Origin: Gnetum montanum
Lineage: Eukaryota; Streptophyta; Gnetopsida; Gnetales; Gnetaceae
Reading direction: 5' to 3'
Assembly: GCA_015680685.1 (NCBI GenBank)
Contig: MNCI01004660.1
Coordinates: 419,785 to 483,784, forward strand
Length of the DNA stretch: 64,000 nt
Translations under genes and position numbers: made by a program
The notes under the pieces: model-generated
What the model was told of the DNA's origin: nothing
The model's database searches: none
What the model saw: only the letters and a program-made list of their open reading frames with translations
In this document: one piece after another, positions 45,024 to 56,131 of the stretch
How the letters are laid out: each line of letters opens with the position of its first letter
How positions within the stretch are numbered: position 1 is the first letter of the stretch

Positions 45024-46119
45024 AATGACAATAGTGTGCATCAGAGGAACATCATGGTTGCAATAGTCACATGATGCCCTTTGACATCTCTTCTTCCTTC
45101 CCTTTTCTATGATGTTGGTAGGTGAAAAACACAAGTGTGTGTCACAAGTGTTAGTTGTGGAATTCTCTCCTAGAGTAGACAATGGTGACATGTCTTTCTC
45201 TCCTCCCTTCCTAACTGATGACAAGCTACCAACATAGTGTGAACGGTGGCAACTTTGAGCAATGTGTGATTGTAGAAATCGTGGTTATGAGAGTGGATCT
45301 CTTAGCATCCCCTCACTCTTTCAAGCACATGGTAAGCTACAACAGGCCTCCCCTTTCCCAAGTAGCAACCAGGAAACCTGTAACAATGGCAGTACCCATA
45401 GTAGCAATAGACAACATGCAAATGGCAAGACTGATGATCAATGGCCTCTCTTCCAGCTATAGGAACAATGGCTGGTGGCCTCTCTTCCATCTGTATATGG
45501 TGACATTGACAATGGTAGTAGAGGTGACATGTGGCATAGTGGTGGCACACATGTGTAGTAGACATGCATAGTAGATGGTGATGAAAATAATTGTAAACTG
45601 CAATGGCAATGTGTGACCCGTGATGATGGTAGGTGATAAAGTTAATGATGAGTGATCCCTCTCCCCTCTCATTCAACAACAATTGCAACATGTCCCTGTG
45701 TGCAATGGGGCTTTCATCCTTGCTACCACAAGGGTTCTCTACCTTGTAGTAGCCATGAACGATAGTAGTTGGTAGCAAAATAGGTCTCTCTCTCTTCCTC
45801 TCCAAGTGGCTACAAGTAGTGTTGACTGTAGTAGCATCTATGATGACAAGACAACATGCATTGATGATAGCAATAGGGGACTACGGAAAATTGAAATTTT
45901 TGGTTACCTATTGTATTTTCATGGATTCTTGAATTTCAAATATAGTTACTCAAAGTCCCTTAACTTTCGAGTTTAATTTATTTTGTTGAAACATTCTATA
46001 GCCCTCTCTAATTGAGACTATTCCCAAGTTTCCATATCCATATGGGAGGCACCCTAGGCAATAGTCTCCTTAAGCAAGTTTTTTTTTCTAGTATTGGTGC
46101 ATCCAAAATTTATGCATCA
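45024..46119 (+). repeat. Family A LTR, 5'-truncated
   Basis: Homologous to 35632-36411, ending CATCCAAAATTTATGCATCA at 46119. Similarity starts abruptly near ATGACAATAGTGTGCATCAG, so the upstream part is missing. It has about 300 bp more than copy 1 in the middle, with additional GTGGTGGCACAC-type sequence (about 45460-45790). Confidence 0.7.
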
Positions 46120-46199
46120 ACATCCAATTATGTTACCAATTCAAGCATATATTTCATGTTCTTGTTAAAGTTATTTTAAATTATCAATGATTTTTTTTA

Positions 46200-46336
46200 C
46201 CTGTTAAAGCACCATGTTGCTCTTTCTAGTTGAGACTATTTCTAGGTTTTTGTACCCATACAAGAGAAGCCCTAGGCAATAATCTCTTAAATTGAGTTTT
46301 TGTAGGTGTTGTTGTGTGACCAAAATTTATGCATCA
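46200..46336 (+). repeat. Second family A LTR end, in tandem
   Basis: Repeats the last 130 bp of the preceding LTR: CTAGTTGAGACTATTTC, AAGCCCTAGGCAATAATCTC, AAAATTTATGCATCA. It is this end, and not the one at 46119, that is followed by the primer-site candidate (46346-46363) and copy 2 internal sequence. Confidence 0.7.
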
Positions 46337-46719
46337 ACATATTTTTAGTGCTAGAAGGAGAGCTATTTTTCAGCCTTTATTTTTCATTTTTTTTTGAAAT
46401 ATAAGTTTTTCTATTCTTTTTCTATTCTTGAAATCTATTTCTATTTTTCTATTTTCAATTTCTGAAAATTTCTATTTACTATTTCTATTTTCATTTCCTA
46501 AAATATCCATTTTTAGTCTTTGTTTTTCTATTCTAGAAATCTTTGTTCCTATTTCAGTTTCCTTTGCTAGTTACTTAAGCCTTCATTGGTAATTTTTGTT
46601 TCTTGTTTTGTTGATAGTCATTTGATTTCCAGATTCTGTTACCTAACAACTTCTTTTTCGATTCCTAAGAACTTTTATTTTTTAGTTTCTATTATCTAAA
46701 CCTTCATTAGCCCATTTCC

Positions 46720-47960
46720 GTGCACATGTGTGTTTCACGGAAACACTTATGTAAACCTCGATTCTTTTTGTGGCATAGGCAAAGGTTTGGATAAAATATT
46801 GATTCTATGCCAAGTAACCTTCTTAAGTAAAGTAACACTTAAGGTGCTACTTCCTTCTCCAACCTTTTACAGATAAATTTGAAACCAAGGAGCAAGTCAA
46901 TAGAGAATAACATAATACCAAAAGCTAGAATTGCTCATCAGGGATCTTTGTAACAAGAATAGATTCCATGAGCCTACCTAGAAGGAGCTCTAGGTGTCTT
47001 TCTCCCTATGTGGTTGAGCTATGCTCTCCTAATTTTTCTTAAAGAATCTTAGAAGTGTAAGGCACATGAACCCTTGACTATACTTCTACTGGGCTTTGGG
47101 AAAAACCTTTGATGCAAAATCCTAAACGACCAGATACAAAGGATCTTCAAGGAGCTATCTAAAGAATGGTACTGTTGGAGCACCAAGTTTTGAAAGTACA
47201 TTCTAAAAGTACTAGGTACTCATTTTTGGGCCTCGAAGTCACATTTCAAAGAAATTCTTATCCCAAGGTGTTGTTTCTTTAAAAAAACTATTCAAGGATG
47301 CAATTCTAGAAAACACATAGCGCATGTAAATGCTTATCCTAAGTGTTGGTGTAAGGCAGCATGTCAAGGCCACGTTTCTCCTAAGGGAGCACTTAATATC
47401 AATGCCCCTAGTAGGGTTCATTTAAAGGAAATGCTTATTCCAAGGTGACATGTTCTCTTGTGAGATGGTTGGAATGCTTACTTCAAGGCAAATAGCCCCT
47501 AAGGAAGCCTTGCAAGGACAAGCTTCCCCCAAGTCTACTTTGTTTCCTATGTTGTTCATCAGTCACAGAGCATCTGTTAAAGTAGTGTGTCTGTACTATG
47601 CTATCTTCCCAAAGGCCTTTCCCTCTTTCCCCCAGAATGTAATAATGTATCCTAAGGTACACATTCTTAGTGTCACACTTAAGGGCAATGCCATCAAATA
47701 CCAATGAATCATCTTCCAAGAATAGCCCCCAAATATTATGTATAAAATAAAAAGGTCCCAACTATCTCTTTTTCATGTAGATGCATGCAAGTGAGCATCC
47801 TAAGTGGCTAAATGCAATGAGAAGAACAAACTAAGAAATGAAAGAGGACATGTAATGGAAACAAAAATCCTAAGGTAGCATTTCAAGGTAATGTTTATCC
47901 TAAGGAAGCATTATCTACATGTCTCCCAAAGTTCACGTTTCAAAGAAATGCTTGTTCTAA
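46720..47960. repeat. Insertion with a degenerate AAATGCTTATCC(T)AAGG motif
   Basis: Copy 1 of family A has continuous sequence at the equivalent place (about 36640), so this 1.2 kb is an insertion. TTCAAAG.AAT.CTTAT and relatives recur at about 47247, 47328, 47425, 47470, 47893 and 47940. No coding domain and no clear ends were seen. Possibly a Helitron or other non-coding element, or satellite-like DNA. Confidence 0.45.
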
Positions 47961-48373
47961 TTCTAGTTAGTAGTTGCTTATTTTCAATTTTACTATCTTG
48001 TTTCTATTTTAGTTTTAGGTTTCTAAACCTTTTCTTCCCAATTCTATTTACTAGCTTATATTTTTATGGTCCTTACCTTAGTTCTAACTTTGGTGAGGTG
48101 GTTTTCTCAAATTTCATTTTGTTTAAATTTACTTTTCTAAAAATTCTACATTTACTCTTTTTCTTTCAGGTTTTATATATTGCAATTTCTTGCATTGACT
48201 ATTTTTCTTTTAAATTTTAGATATTGCAATTTCATTTTTTATTTTTATTGCAATTTTAGTTTTTTTAAAAGAGTAATAATATTTAAATATTTTTTTATTT
48301 TCTTTAATTTTTATAGATTACTAGTAATATTTACAGTTTATTATCATTTTACATTTCCTATTATTTTTCATTT

Positions 48374-51300
48374 TATGAGGCAATCTTCCCATAGAGCATT
48401 TCAACAAAGATCTCTTACTCTCACCCCTAATCGACCGACTACCCATCATTTTACTTTAAGAAGAAAACAAGGTTCATGTTTTCCAAACTCTATCCCAAAA
48501 TGAATTCGAACTAGGATGGCACCCAATCAACTCCCAACACCTTTGGTGAGGAATCCCTTTAATTTTACAAATTACCATAACATTCCAAAATCACTTTAAA
48601 ACATTAATTTGTTCTTTGACCCTAATTCTCCTACCAATGGTGCACATCAACATGTAGAATGCTTTGAAACTTTGTTGGGCATCTATAACATCACTGAAAA
48701 TGACATAGCATGTAGAGTCTTTGTAACTACTTTTAGAGGGAAAGCTAAACAATGGTTTTTAATGCTCCTTAATGCCTATATTAATTCATGTCTAGACTTT
48801 AAAAGTAAGTTTCTACTCCAATTTAACAAGTCAATTAGTCTTGTCTTAGCCTCAAGTAATTTTACAAACCTAAGAAAACCACCCGGGGAAAATATTTGTG
48901 GCTATAATTTAAGATTTCTTTATCAACTAGCTTATGTCCCAAATGAGATGCATCTACAACATGATGGTATCCTCAATTTTTATCTCTCCATCATCAATTA
49001 ATTCTTTTTCTCTGCCATCAAATCTGATTGTAACATAACAGAATTATAGGAGCAATGGTTAAAGTTATTAAGCTAGAGAAAATTACCTTAATGAATAACA
49101 TTCAAACTCAATTTGGAATGATGAGAATTAAGAATCCTATGCAATCTAGTTCCTTACCATCACAAAATTTTCCAATGAATAATACTATGTTTTAAACCCC
49201 TACTCCCCTTCAAATGACTCAACCCATAAATAATTATTTTTAAAGTCCAACATCTTTTTCATTTTTACCATCAAATATTGGTTTGAATGATAATCAATCG
49301 TAAGGCTTAATCCAATTCATCATAAACCCAAATGGGATGTCTAATCTTAATGGATCTACAACTCAACCTAAAAATCAAATAACACAGATACTAACTTCAC
49401 TTCAAAAACTTTGAAATGAAGTTGTAGAACTAGATCAAAACAATAAGTTCCTATGCAATCTAAAAAATTAATTTTATCAACCAATGATGATTATTGTCAC
49501 CTTCGTAACACTAGGCAACATTTTGAGAAAACTTGCAATTAATTTTTAGAATTATATGGTGATAATGCCCAAAATCAACAAAATGGAAAAGACCCTATTA
49601 TGGTCCTCAACATACCCCATGAAGGAGAAAATGAAGAAGTCACCTCATTTGAACATGTCATGGTAGGTGATGAAAACCCACATAATACTCACTACTGTAG
49701 ACTTAGTGACATTATGAACACTACTCAATAATAAATTAGGAATAATTCTTATACTCCTCCCAACAAGAGAGCTAGTAGTCAAAATAACATAAGTAACCAA
49801 ATTGGACCATCCCAAGTAAATGTTCAACAACAACCAAATTCACCTTCTATACTTAGAAGAACTCCACCTCAACATGAAGTCAAAGATGAACATAGAGCTT
49901 ATAATCTAGTTGAAGATTTGAAAAGAGTTAAAGCCAACATTTCAATGTATGATCTTTTACATTTTAATGAAATGAAAGATGTAATCCAAAAGATAGTTCA
50001 TACACTTGAAACCAATAAAGAAAAATCCCCAAGAATTGAAAAACAAGTTCATTTTGTGAAAAGTCCTAATGCTCTATCAATACAAAATTCAAGCAATTTC
50101 ATGTTAAATAAGAAAGATCAACCATCTGTATTAACAACTTTGATTATTTTAGATAAGAATGTTCATAAGTGCTTAATGGATTTTAGCACAAGTGTTAGTG
50201 TCATGCTATTAGAAGTGTGTAAAATATTAGGAGCACAAATGCTACCACAAGTAAGAAGTGTGAAACAACTTGATGCATCTAACATACCTATGGTATGGTT
50301 ATTAAAAGAAGTGAATGTGCAACTTAAACTATACCATACTTTCACATGTTATGTAGATATTTTGGTAGTTAACATGTCACACACTTATGGTGTACTTCTA
50401 TCTAGGACTTTTGGAGCCCAATTTAGGGGCTTCTTTAGATCGGATTTTTTAGAATTATTAATTCCATTAAAGAAAATACTGTATATGTTGTTATTCCAAG
50501 AGAACATTTTTATAAACATGTGTTAACAAATTTTAATCAACAAAATTAATCTTTGAAAAATCAAAATACTAATATTTATTTTCGAGTTATTGAAGTTGGA
50601 CTTTACAAACATGTTATAAATGACCATGTAAGTGAAATTTAAAAAATAAATCCTTTTACTTTTAGAGAATGTGAAGAAATTTATGAAGATTCCTTAGCTT
50701 ATCATCAACATGATGAAAAAAAATTTCTTTTTTGTTATTCACCATGATTAGGAAAGGAAAAATATATAAATGGGATTCTAACCATTAAAACCTTAGCAAG
50801 TGAGCCAAATTTTGATGACATATCCATTGAACATGTTCCTAGAGAAGAAAATTATGTTCCTGATGTATTTGCTCAAATGACCACTACTTTAAATGTGCCT
50901 TTTTGACACAATGCTTAGGTTTCTGAAATTATTATTGAAAAGTTTAACTCTTATTCTATTCTAGATAATATCTTTTCTTTCCAAGTTTTGATGATGATAA
51001 TCATAATCATAAATTTTTATTTTCCAAGGGTAAACTTAGTGATCAATGTTTTAAAGTTACTCAAATTAATGAAGAAGCTATGTCAAAGGATGTCATATTT
51101 TTCAAATAAAACCTCTCCTGAAATAACAACTTGAGAAGCTTTATTTGATGACTTACATAACAAAACCAAAGAAATATCTAAAAATACTAATCAGCAAATG
51201 ATGGATACAACTAAAACAATTCAAATTCAAAAGAAAGGACAACACTACCCTATTAAAATAGGAACTTACTTACATGCAAATGAAAAAAAAACTTGATTGA

Positions 51301-51860
51301 ATTGTTACATGAATTTAATGATGTTTTAGCTTGGACTTATGAGAATATTAAAACTTTCAATCCTCTAGTGGTGACATAGATTATACCTCGTAAACCTGAA
51401 ACCAAATCATTTAGATAAAAACTTAGGTGTATTAGTCCCAAGATTAAAACTTGGATGAAAGAAGAAACTAATAAACTTTTAGAATCTAAAATTATTTATC
51501 CTATGAAACATTCAAGTTGAATATCAAATTTAGTACCTCTTAGAGAATAAACAAGGGAGTTAGGATTATGTATTAATTTTTGTAATCTTAATCATCAATG
51601 AATTGTTAAAAGCTGGTTTAACAAGAAATATGTAGGTAAAGTCTTTAAAAGAAGAGATCTAGTCTTGAAAAGAGATATAGTATCTAGTAAAATAAGTCCT
51701 CAAAATAAGTTTTCTCCTATGTGGTTGGGCCCATACTAAGTCATAAATATCATTAGCCCCAATGTTTACAAAATTGCTGATTTGCAAGGATACAAAGTAA
51801 ACAAAAATTTTAATGCATTTCATTTAAAGTGTTTCTACTTAGGTGTCCCTTGTTGACAAT
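48374..51860 (+). pseudogene. Family A copy 2: gag, protease, truncated RT fused to integrase C-terminus
   Basis: The leader (MRQSSHRAFQQRSLTLTPNR at 48374) parallels copy 1. The 130-codon frame 48609-49001 is the best preserved gag core: GAHQHVECFETLLGIYNITE, VTTFRGKAKQWFLMLLNAYI and YQLAYVPNEMHLQ, a Ty3/gypsy retrotransposon gag domain. CHLRNTRQHFEKTCN lies at about 49496. The 202-codon frame 49918-50526 holds the protease with D-F-S at 50179-50187 in the active site and GVLLSRTFGAQFRGFFRSDF. Near 51310 EFNDVLAWTYENIK opens the reverse transcriptase, which stops after CINFCNLNHQ (about 51573) and joins the integrase C-terminus (KRDLVLKRDIVSSKIS-like, about 51650; FHLKCFY near 51822). It is then interrupted by the D element. 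Confidence 0.82.
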
Positions 51861-51874
51861 TCATAGATCCTTAG

Positions 51875-52718
51875 TGATGAGTCGCATGGTTTGGCCACAT
51901 CGATAGGATGGCATTAATAGGATCTTGTCAATGTTATCCCATTGATGTAGGGTTTGACCCATTGACGTGTACCCATTGATAGGGCACCCTATTTCCGCCT
52001 ATAAATGTGCAGCTTCTGTTGCATTTATGGCATCAAATTTCATAGTTGTAGTGAAGCTCTTACAGTTTTCTCATTTAAAAGTTAGAATATTTTCTAAGTA
52101 CTCATGGTAGGAGTCAAAGAGTGTACAAATCTTTATTCGAGCATTATTGTACCTAAGTACTTCAATGTGTGCAATAATAAAGACAAGCTTTCTAATCAAA
52201 CCTTGCAGCACTTAGACTAGATTAACTATTTCTCTAAGTATTTAATATTTTAAATAATTTCTTATAATGTTTTAATTAATTAATTATGATAACTTAGTAA
52301 ACATAAGTATGACCACTTCTAACATATGTGTAACATTTGATAATCCTAGTAACACTTAATGTTTGGTAACCCAGTAGTAATACGTGTTCAGGATGTGTAT
52401 GACAAGTGGGAACATATGCTTATGTTAGGATTAGTTAAGTCTTAGCTAATTAGATTAATTTAACAATTAATTACCTTATTCTTTATTATTCATTCTTAGG
52501 TGACTTAGAACATAAAAAGATAAAAATCATATGCCTCTATTATACTTAATCATACCCTTGTACTCACAAGTGTAATTGGGAAGACAATAATTGTAATAGT
52601 TGATTCAACTCCTAGACCAGTGTATAAAGAAACCTATAAGTCCTTGGAATTCAACTAGATTGTGCATAACCTCTTGTGATTTGTATGGTTGAATGTAGAA
52701 TCTACTCATCACTTATCA
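51875..52718 (+). repeat. 5' LTR of a plus-strand family D element
   Basis: Begins TGATGAGTCGC and ends CACTTATCA. It shares with 19591-20472 (minus strand) CTATAAAT, GTAGGAGTCAAAGAGTG, AATAAAGACAAGCTTTCT, CCTTGCAGCA, GGTAACCCAGTAG and GGGAAGACAATA blocks. Its upstream part has three CCCATTGA units (about 51937-51985) where the other D LTRs have palindromes. It cuts family A copy 2. Confidence 0.8.
51999..52007 (+). promoter_or_regulatory. TATA box in the plus-strand D LTR
   Basis: CTATAAATG, placed about 125 bp into the LTR as in the other D copies. Confidence 0.55.
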
Positions 52719-52719
52719 T

Positions 52720-52737
52720 TGGCACCACTACTAGGGA
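52720..52737 (+). other. Primer binding site, tRNA-Asp type (decayed)
   Basis: TGGCACCACTACTAGGGA, one base after the LTR end. The same site as in the minus-strand D element, with further C-to-T/G-to-A changes. Confidence 0.7.
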
Positions 52738-55700
52738 GCTTTAGTCAACTTTGTATGCTTTTAGGACTTAGTGAAAATCATTCACATCATTGGATTGAAC
52801 CTTACAATCGCAATCATTCAAACTAATAACAACTATAAAAATCACATTGAAATTTTCTTTTAATCCAAAATGTCTTCTTCTCACAAGTGTGATGGATCAA
52901 AACCACAAGTTTCCTAGGAATTTAAAGTGGTATTTACTCATCTAGATGAGTTTGTATGAGATTTCACCTTCATTTTACATCAAAATGAACAACTGCGATG
53001 GAGAGACATGGAGGGCAATGTTGTGTTGCCACTCAACTGATCAATTCTTGGGATGCTGCTCCAAACTCTCAAGAGGTTGGGCATATAGGATCTCAATGAT
53101 GAATATGTTGTGTAGGAACATGCATGTTGAGACTATTGTCTCACTAAAACACAATAGAAAAGAGATCAACAATAGGAGAAATGCTATGAAGCTGCAAAGG
53201 AAAAACATTTCAGTAACCTTATTCCTGTTGAACCAAAAAGATGATGATGATTATCTCTCTAAGGATTCTTAACATGTAGAATCTCCTCCCCTTGATTTTG
53301 ATGAATGGGGCTTAAAAAAGAATTTATAGTCCACTATCAATAATCTTGGTTTAGGTAGGAATAGATCTTATGATCATGGGGGATCCAAAGATGGAAGTCA
53401 TGGCAAGGACAAGGATAGGCATGATGATGATGATTGTGGCCCTGACCATTGAAGAGGGGATTGTAAGCACCATTATGCTAGTCCTCCTTCCTCTTTACCT
53501 TTGTCATTCTCTTTTCCCTCCTTTAGCTCTGATCAAAATCATAGAGGACATGATCGTGATGGATGTGACTAGTGGGATAGAAATTATTCTGATTGTAGAG
53601 CTTGCTAGGATGATCAAGATTATAGGCATGGGACTTCAAGCGAGGTCCACCACCATAAGAGAAGGGACAACAAAGGGCATCATAGGAACCATCTCCATCG
53701 AAGAGGCGATGACTATGATAAGCCTTTACTTGTGACTCAAAACATGCTGAACATCATAGAGGCTGTTAGAATTCCAACAAGGCATGTGAAAGATAGTTAC
53801 ATAAACCAATTGGATAAGAATAATATCCCTAATTTTAAGGGGGAATAAAATTTAGATCTACAAAACCATCTACAAGCCTTTCACAATTCTTATTCCTTGT
53901 AGGACATAGAAAATAATTAGCAAAAACTAAAGTTGTTTCCCAGGACACTCATACAAGAAGCAAAAAGTTGCTACTACTTTTTGAAGCTGGAATCAATTCA
54001 TAGAGTACAAAGCTTGAGTTGTTTAATGACAAATATCAGACATACTCTCCAAAGTCCTACTTGAGAAAGAAAATCCAAGGGTGATGACAAGGAACACGTG
54101 AACCCTTAGATGTAACCATGGGCTGGTATTATTATCTTTTATACAGATGTCCTAGTCATGGATATTCTCAAAGGGAGAAACTTCCCAATATCATAGATGA
54201 GCTTTAATTAGAAATGTAGAGAACTCTTGGGATCCATGCCTAAGGAAGATTGTAAGAACTAAGAGCCCATCATATCCAAAGGCTCATTAAGTAGGTTACA
54301 AAAGAAGGAGTGCTTAGAAAGAGGGAAAGTGCTAAGGAGTATAACTGAGATCCTTCCATCAAAAAAAGAAAAGTCTAGTTTGTTGACAATGAGGAGGAGA
54401 CACCACTTGATGAAGTGGTGCAATGAAAAACCTTGTCAATCTAGAAATATATTTTAAAAATTTTAGCTAAGGTAGTTAAAATGTGGGACTCTTTGGATGA
54501 AAAGTTCCAAATAGCTCTGAAAATTGTAAAGGAATCCAAAGAGCAAAGTAGTGATTGTGACCATAGGAGAAGGAAGAAATCTGAATGTGCCCACCAAAGG
54601 GATAAGGATAAAGCTACTACCATAGAAGAGGATGTAAGTTTGAATTAGATGATAACAACATGTGTGACATCTGCCAATACGAACATCCTAAGGGATGTTG
54701 CCTTATTTTGTCACAATTGCAACAATCTAGGGTGTATGCTCTAAATCCTAGATTGGCAATAAGGTAAGCACCCAAAAGATTGCCTTATCATCAAGGAAAT
54801 ACCAAGTAGTTCAACTAGAAACAACAAGCTTATCATCCAAGTAGAGCTCCACCACAACCATATGAGTAGTATCATCAGTGAAAACAATCATAGTCATGGG
54901 GGTTACCACCACCAAGGTCTTAGTGCCCTTACAAATAGCATGATCCATATTGGTACAATGTTTATCAACCCTTGTATTCATGTGACTCTTCTAGTAACTC
55001 CTCATTTCAACATTACTACTACCCTTCAAAGTACTATAGAGCTCATTCTCCATCTTTGAGAGGGAAGTCATATCCTTATCATCTTTCTCATCCTTCTACT
55101 GATGTCCCTCTACCCTCAACCTAATTACCACCTACTCCTTACATGTAGGATGAAATTCTAGCCTAGTAGTAGCAACATAAAGCTACTAGGGCTGTTTACT
55201 TATAACCAAATCCTTAGCTAAGTGGTCTATAACCTAGAGCCCAAAAACAACCATTTTTTCAAATCAATAGCCCTACTGATTCCTCATAGATCTATATGGC
55301 TGATAACCTTGCTTCTTCCTCATCCTCTACATCTAATCCACTTGAGTCCCCTTCAAACCAAACACCTTCCAAAGTGCATATCTTCATGCTAACCCATGTT
55401 GTAACTAATTAGATCAAAGTTGGCCACATTCCAAGGAAACTATTTGATCCTGGATGTTCTTTCATTTACCTTCAAGTCACTGGGAATAAGCCTTGCAAAG
55501 CTCTTATGGATTCAAGTTTTGATGTCAATCTAATTTTTCATGAGATGCATAAAGCCTAGAATGTACCTCCACTCAAGAATAGTAACATTTATCTTGAGTT
55601 GGAAAATTAGTCCATCATCACTTCCTTAGGATTAGTGGAAGGCATTGTGACCATTGCTTATGGGTGGTCTTATCCTATTGATTTCCTACTAATCCATATT

Positions 55701-56131
55701 AACAATTGCAAGGGAGACTCTCCAATCATCATGGAAATGGCTTGGCTAAGAACTATTGATGCAGATTTGAAAATCAGAGATCTTTCCTAGAAATTTCCAA
55801 GGAAAATGCATTCGGAAAGATTGAGAATAAGAGAGTTCCATGCATCGCATATAGCGATACAAGGTGTAATTATGTGAGGAAATTATGATCTATTGAGAGC
55901 ACATCAATCACAACATACAAATAGTGTGTAGATAAATCTAAAATTTAAAGGTGCCTATATGCAATAGCCACAAAATAGGAGGACACCCAATGGTTGATAG
56001 CTAATCTTGAAAGTACTAGACTTTACATGGAACCCATTGAAAGCTTAACTACTACCTATGTTGCAGGCATGGATGAACTTTAGTAACTTCATCACCAACT
56101 CTCCAATGATGAACCTAATGACATTTATTGG
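52738..56131 (+). pseudogene. gag and protease of the plus-strand family D element
   Basis: After a short leader the gag frame is broken. A charged His/Asp/Gly-rich linker (DHGGSKDGSHGKDKDRHDDD, about 53371-53430) precedes a basic His-rich stretch. A second gag-like block (NIPNFKGE, then LDLQNHLQAFHN) begins near 53822. The zinc knuckle CDICQYEHPKGCC (54663-54701) is intact and of CX2CX3HX4C form. A Pro/Ser/Tyr-rich tail follows (about 54850-55250). Unlike the minus-strand copy, a protease is present: KPCKALMDSSFDVNLIFHEM (about 55490-55550; D-S-S in the active site), then DFLLIHINNCKGDSPIIMEM. Sequence up to 56131 is then cut by the Tat element. No reverse transcriptase is visible within the window. 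Confidence 0.7.

Noticed and set aside
45302-45805. 167-codon minus-strand frame with many His and Tyr
   Set aside because: Lies in the family A LTR and is not kept in the homologous 35632-36411; composition reflects GTGGTGATGG-like repeats.
53370-53735. 121-codon plus-strand frame rich in Met and Ile
   Set aside because: It is an alternative frame of the gag linker that reads DHGGSKDGSHGKDKDRHDDD; GATGAT and similar runs produce the Met/Ile bias.
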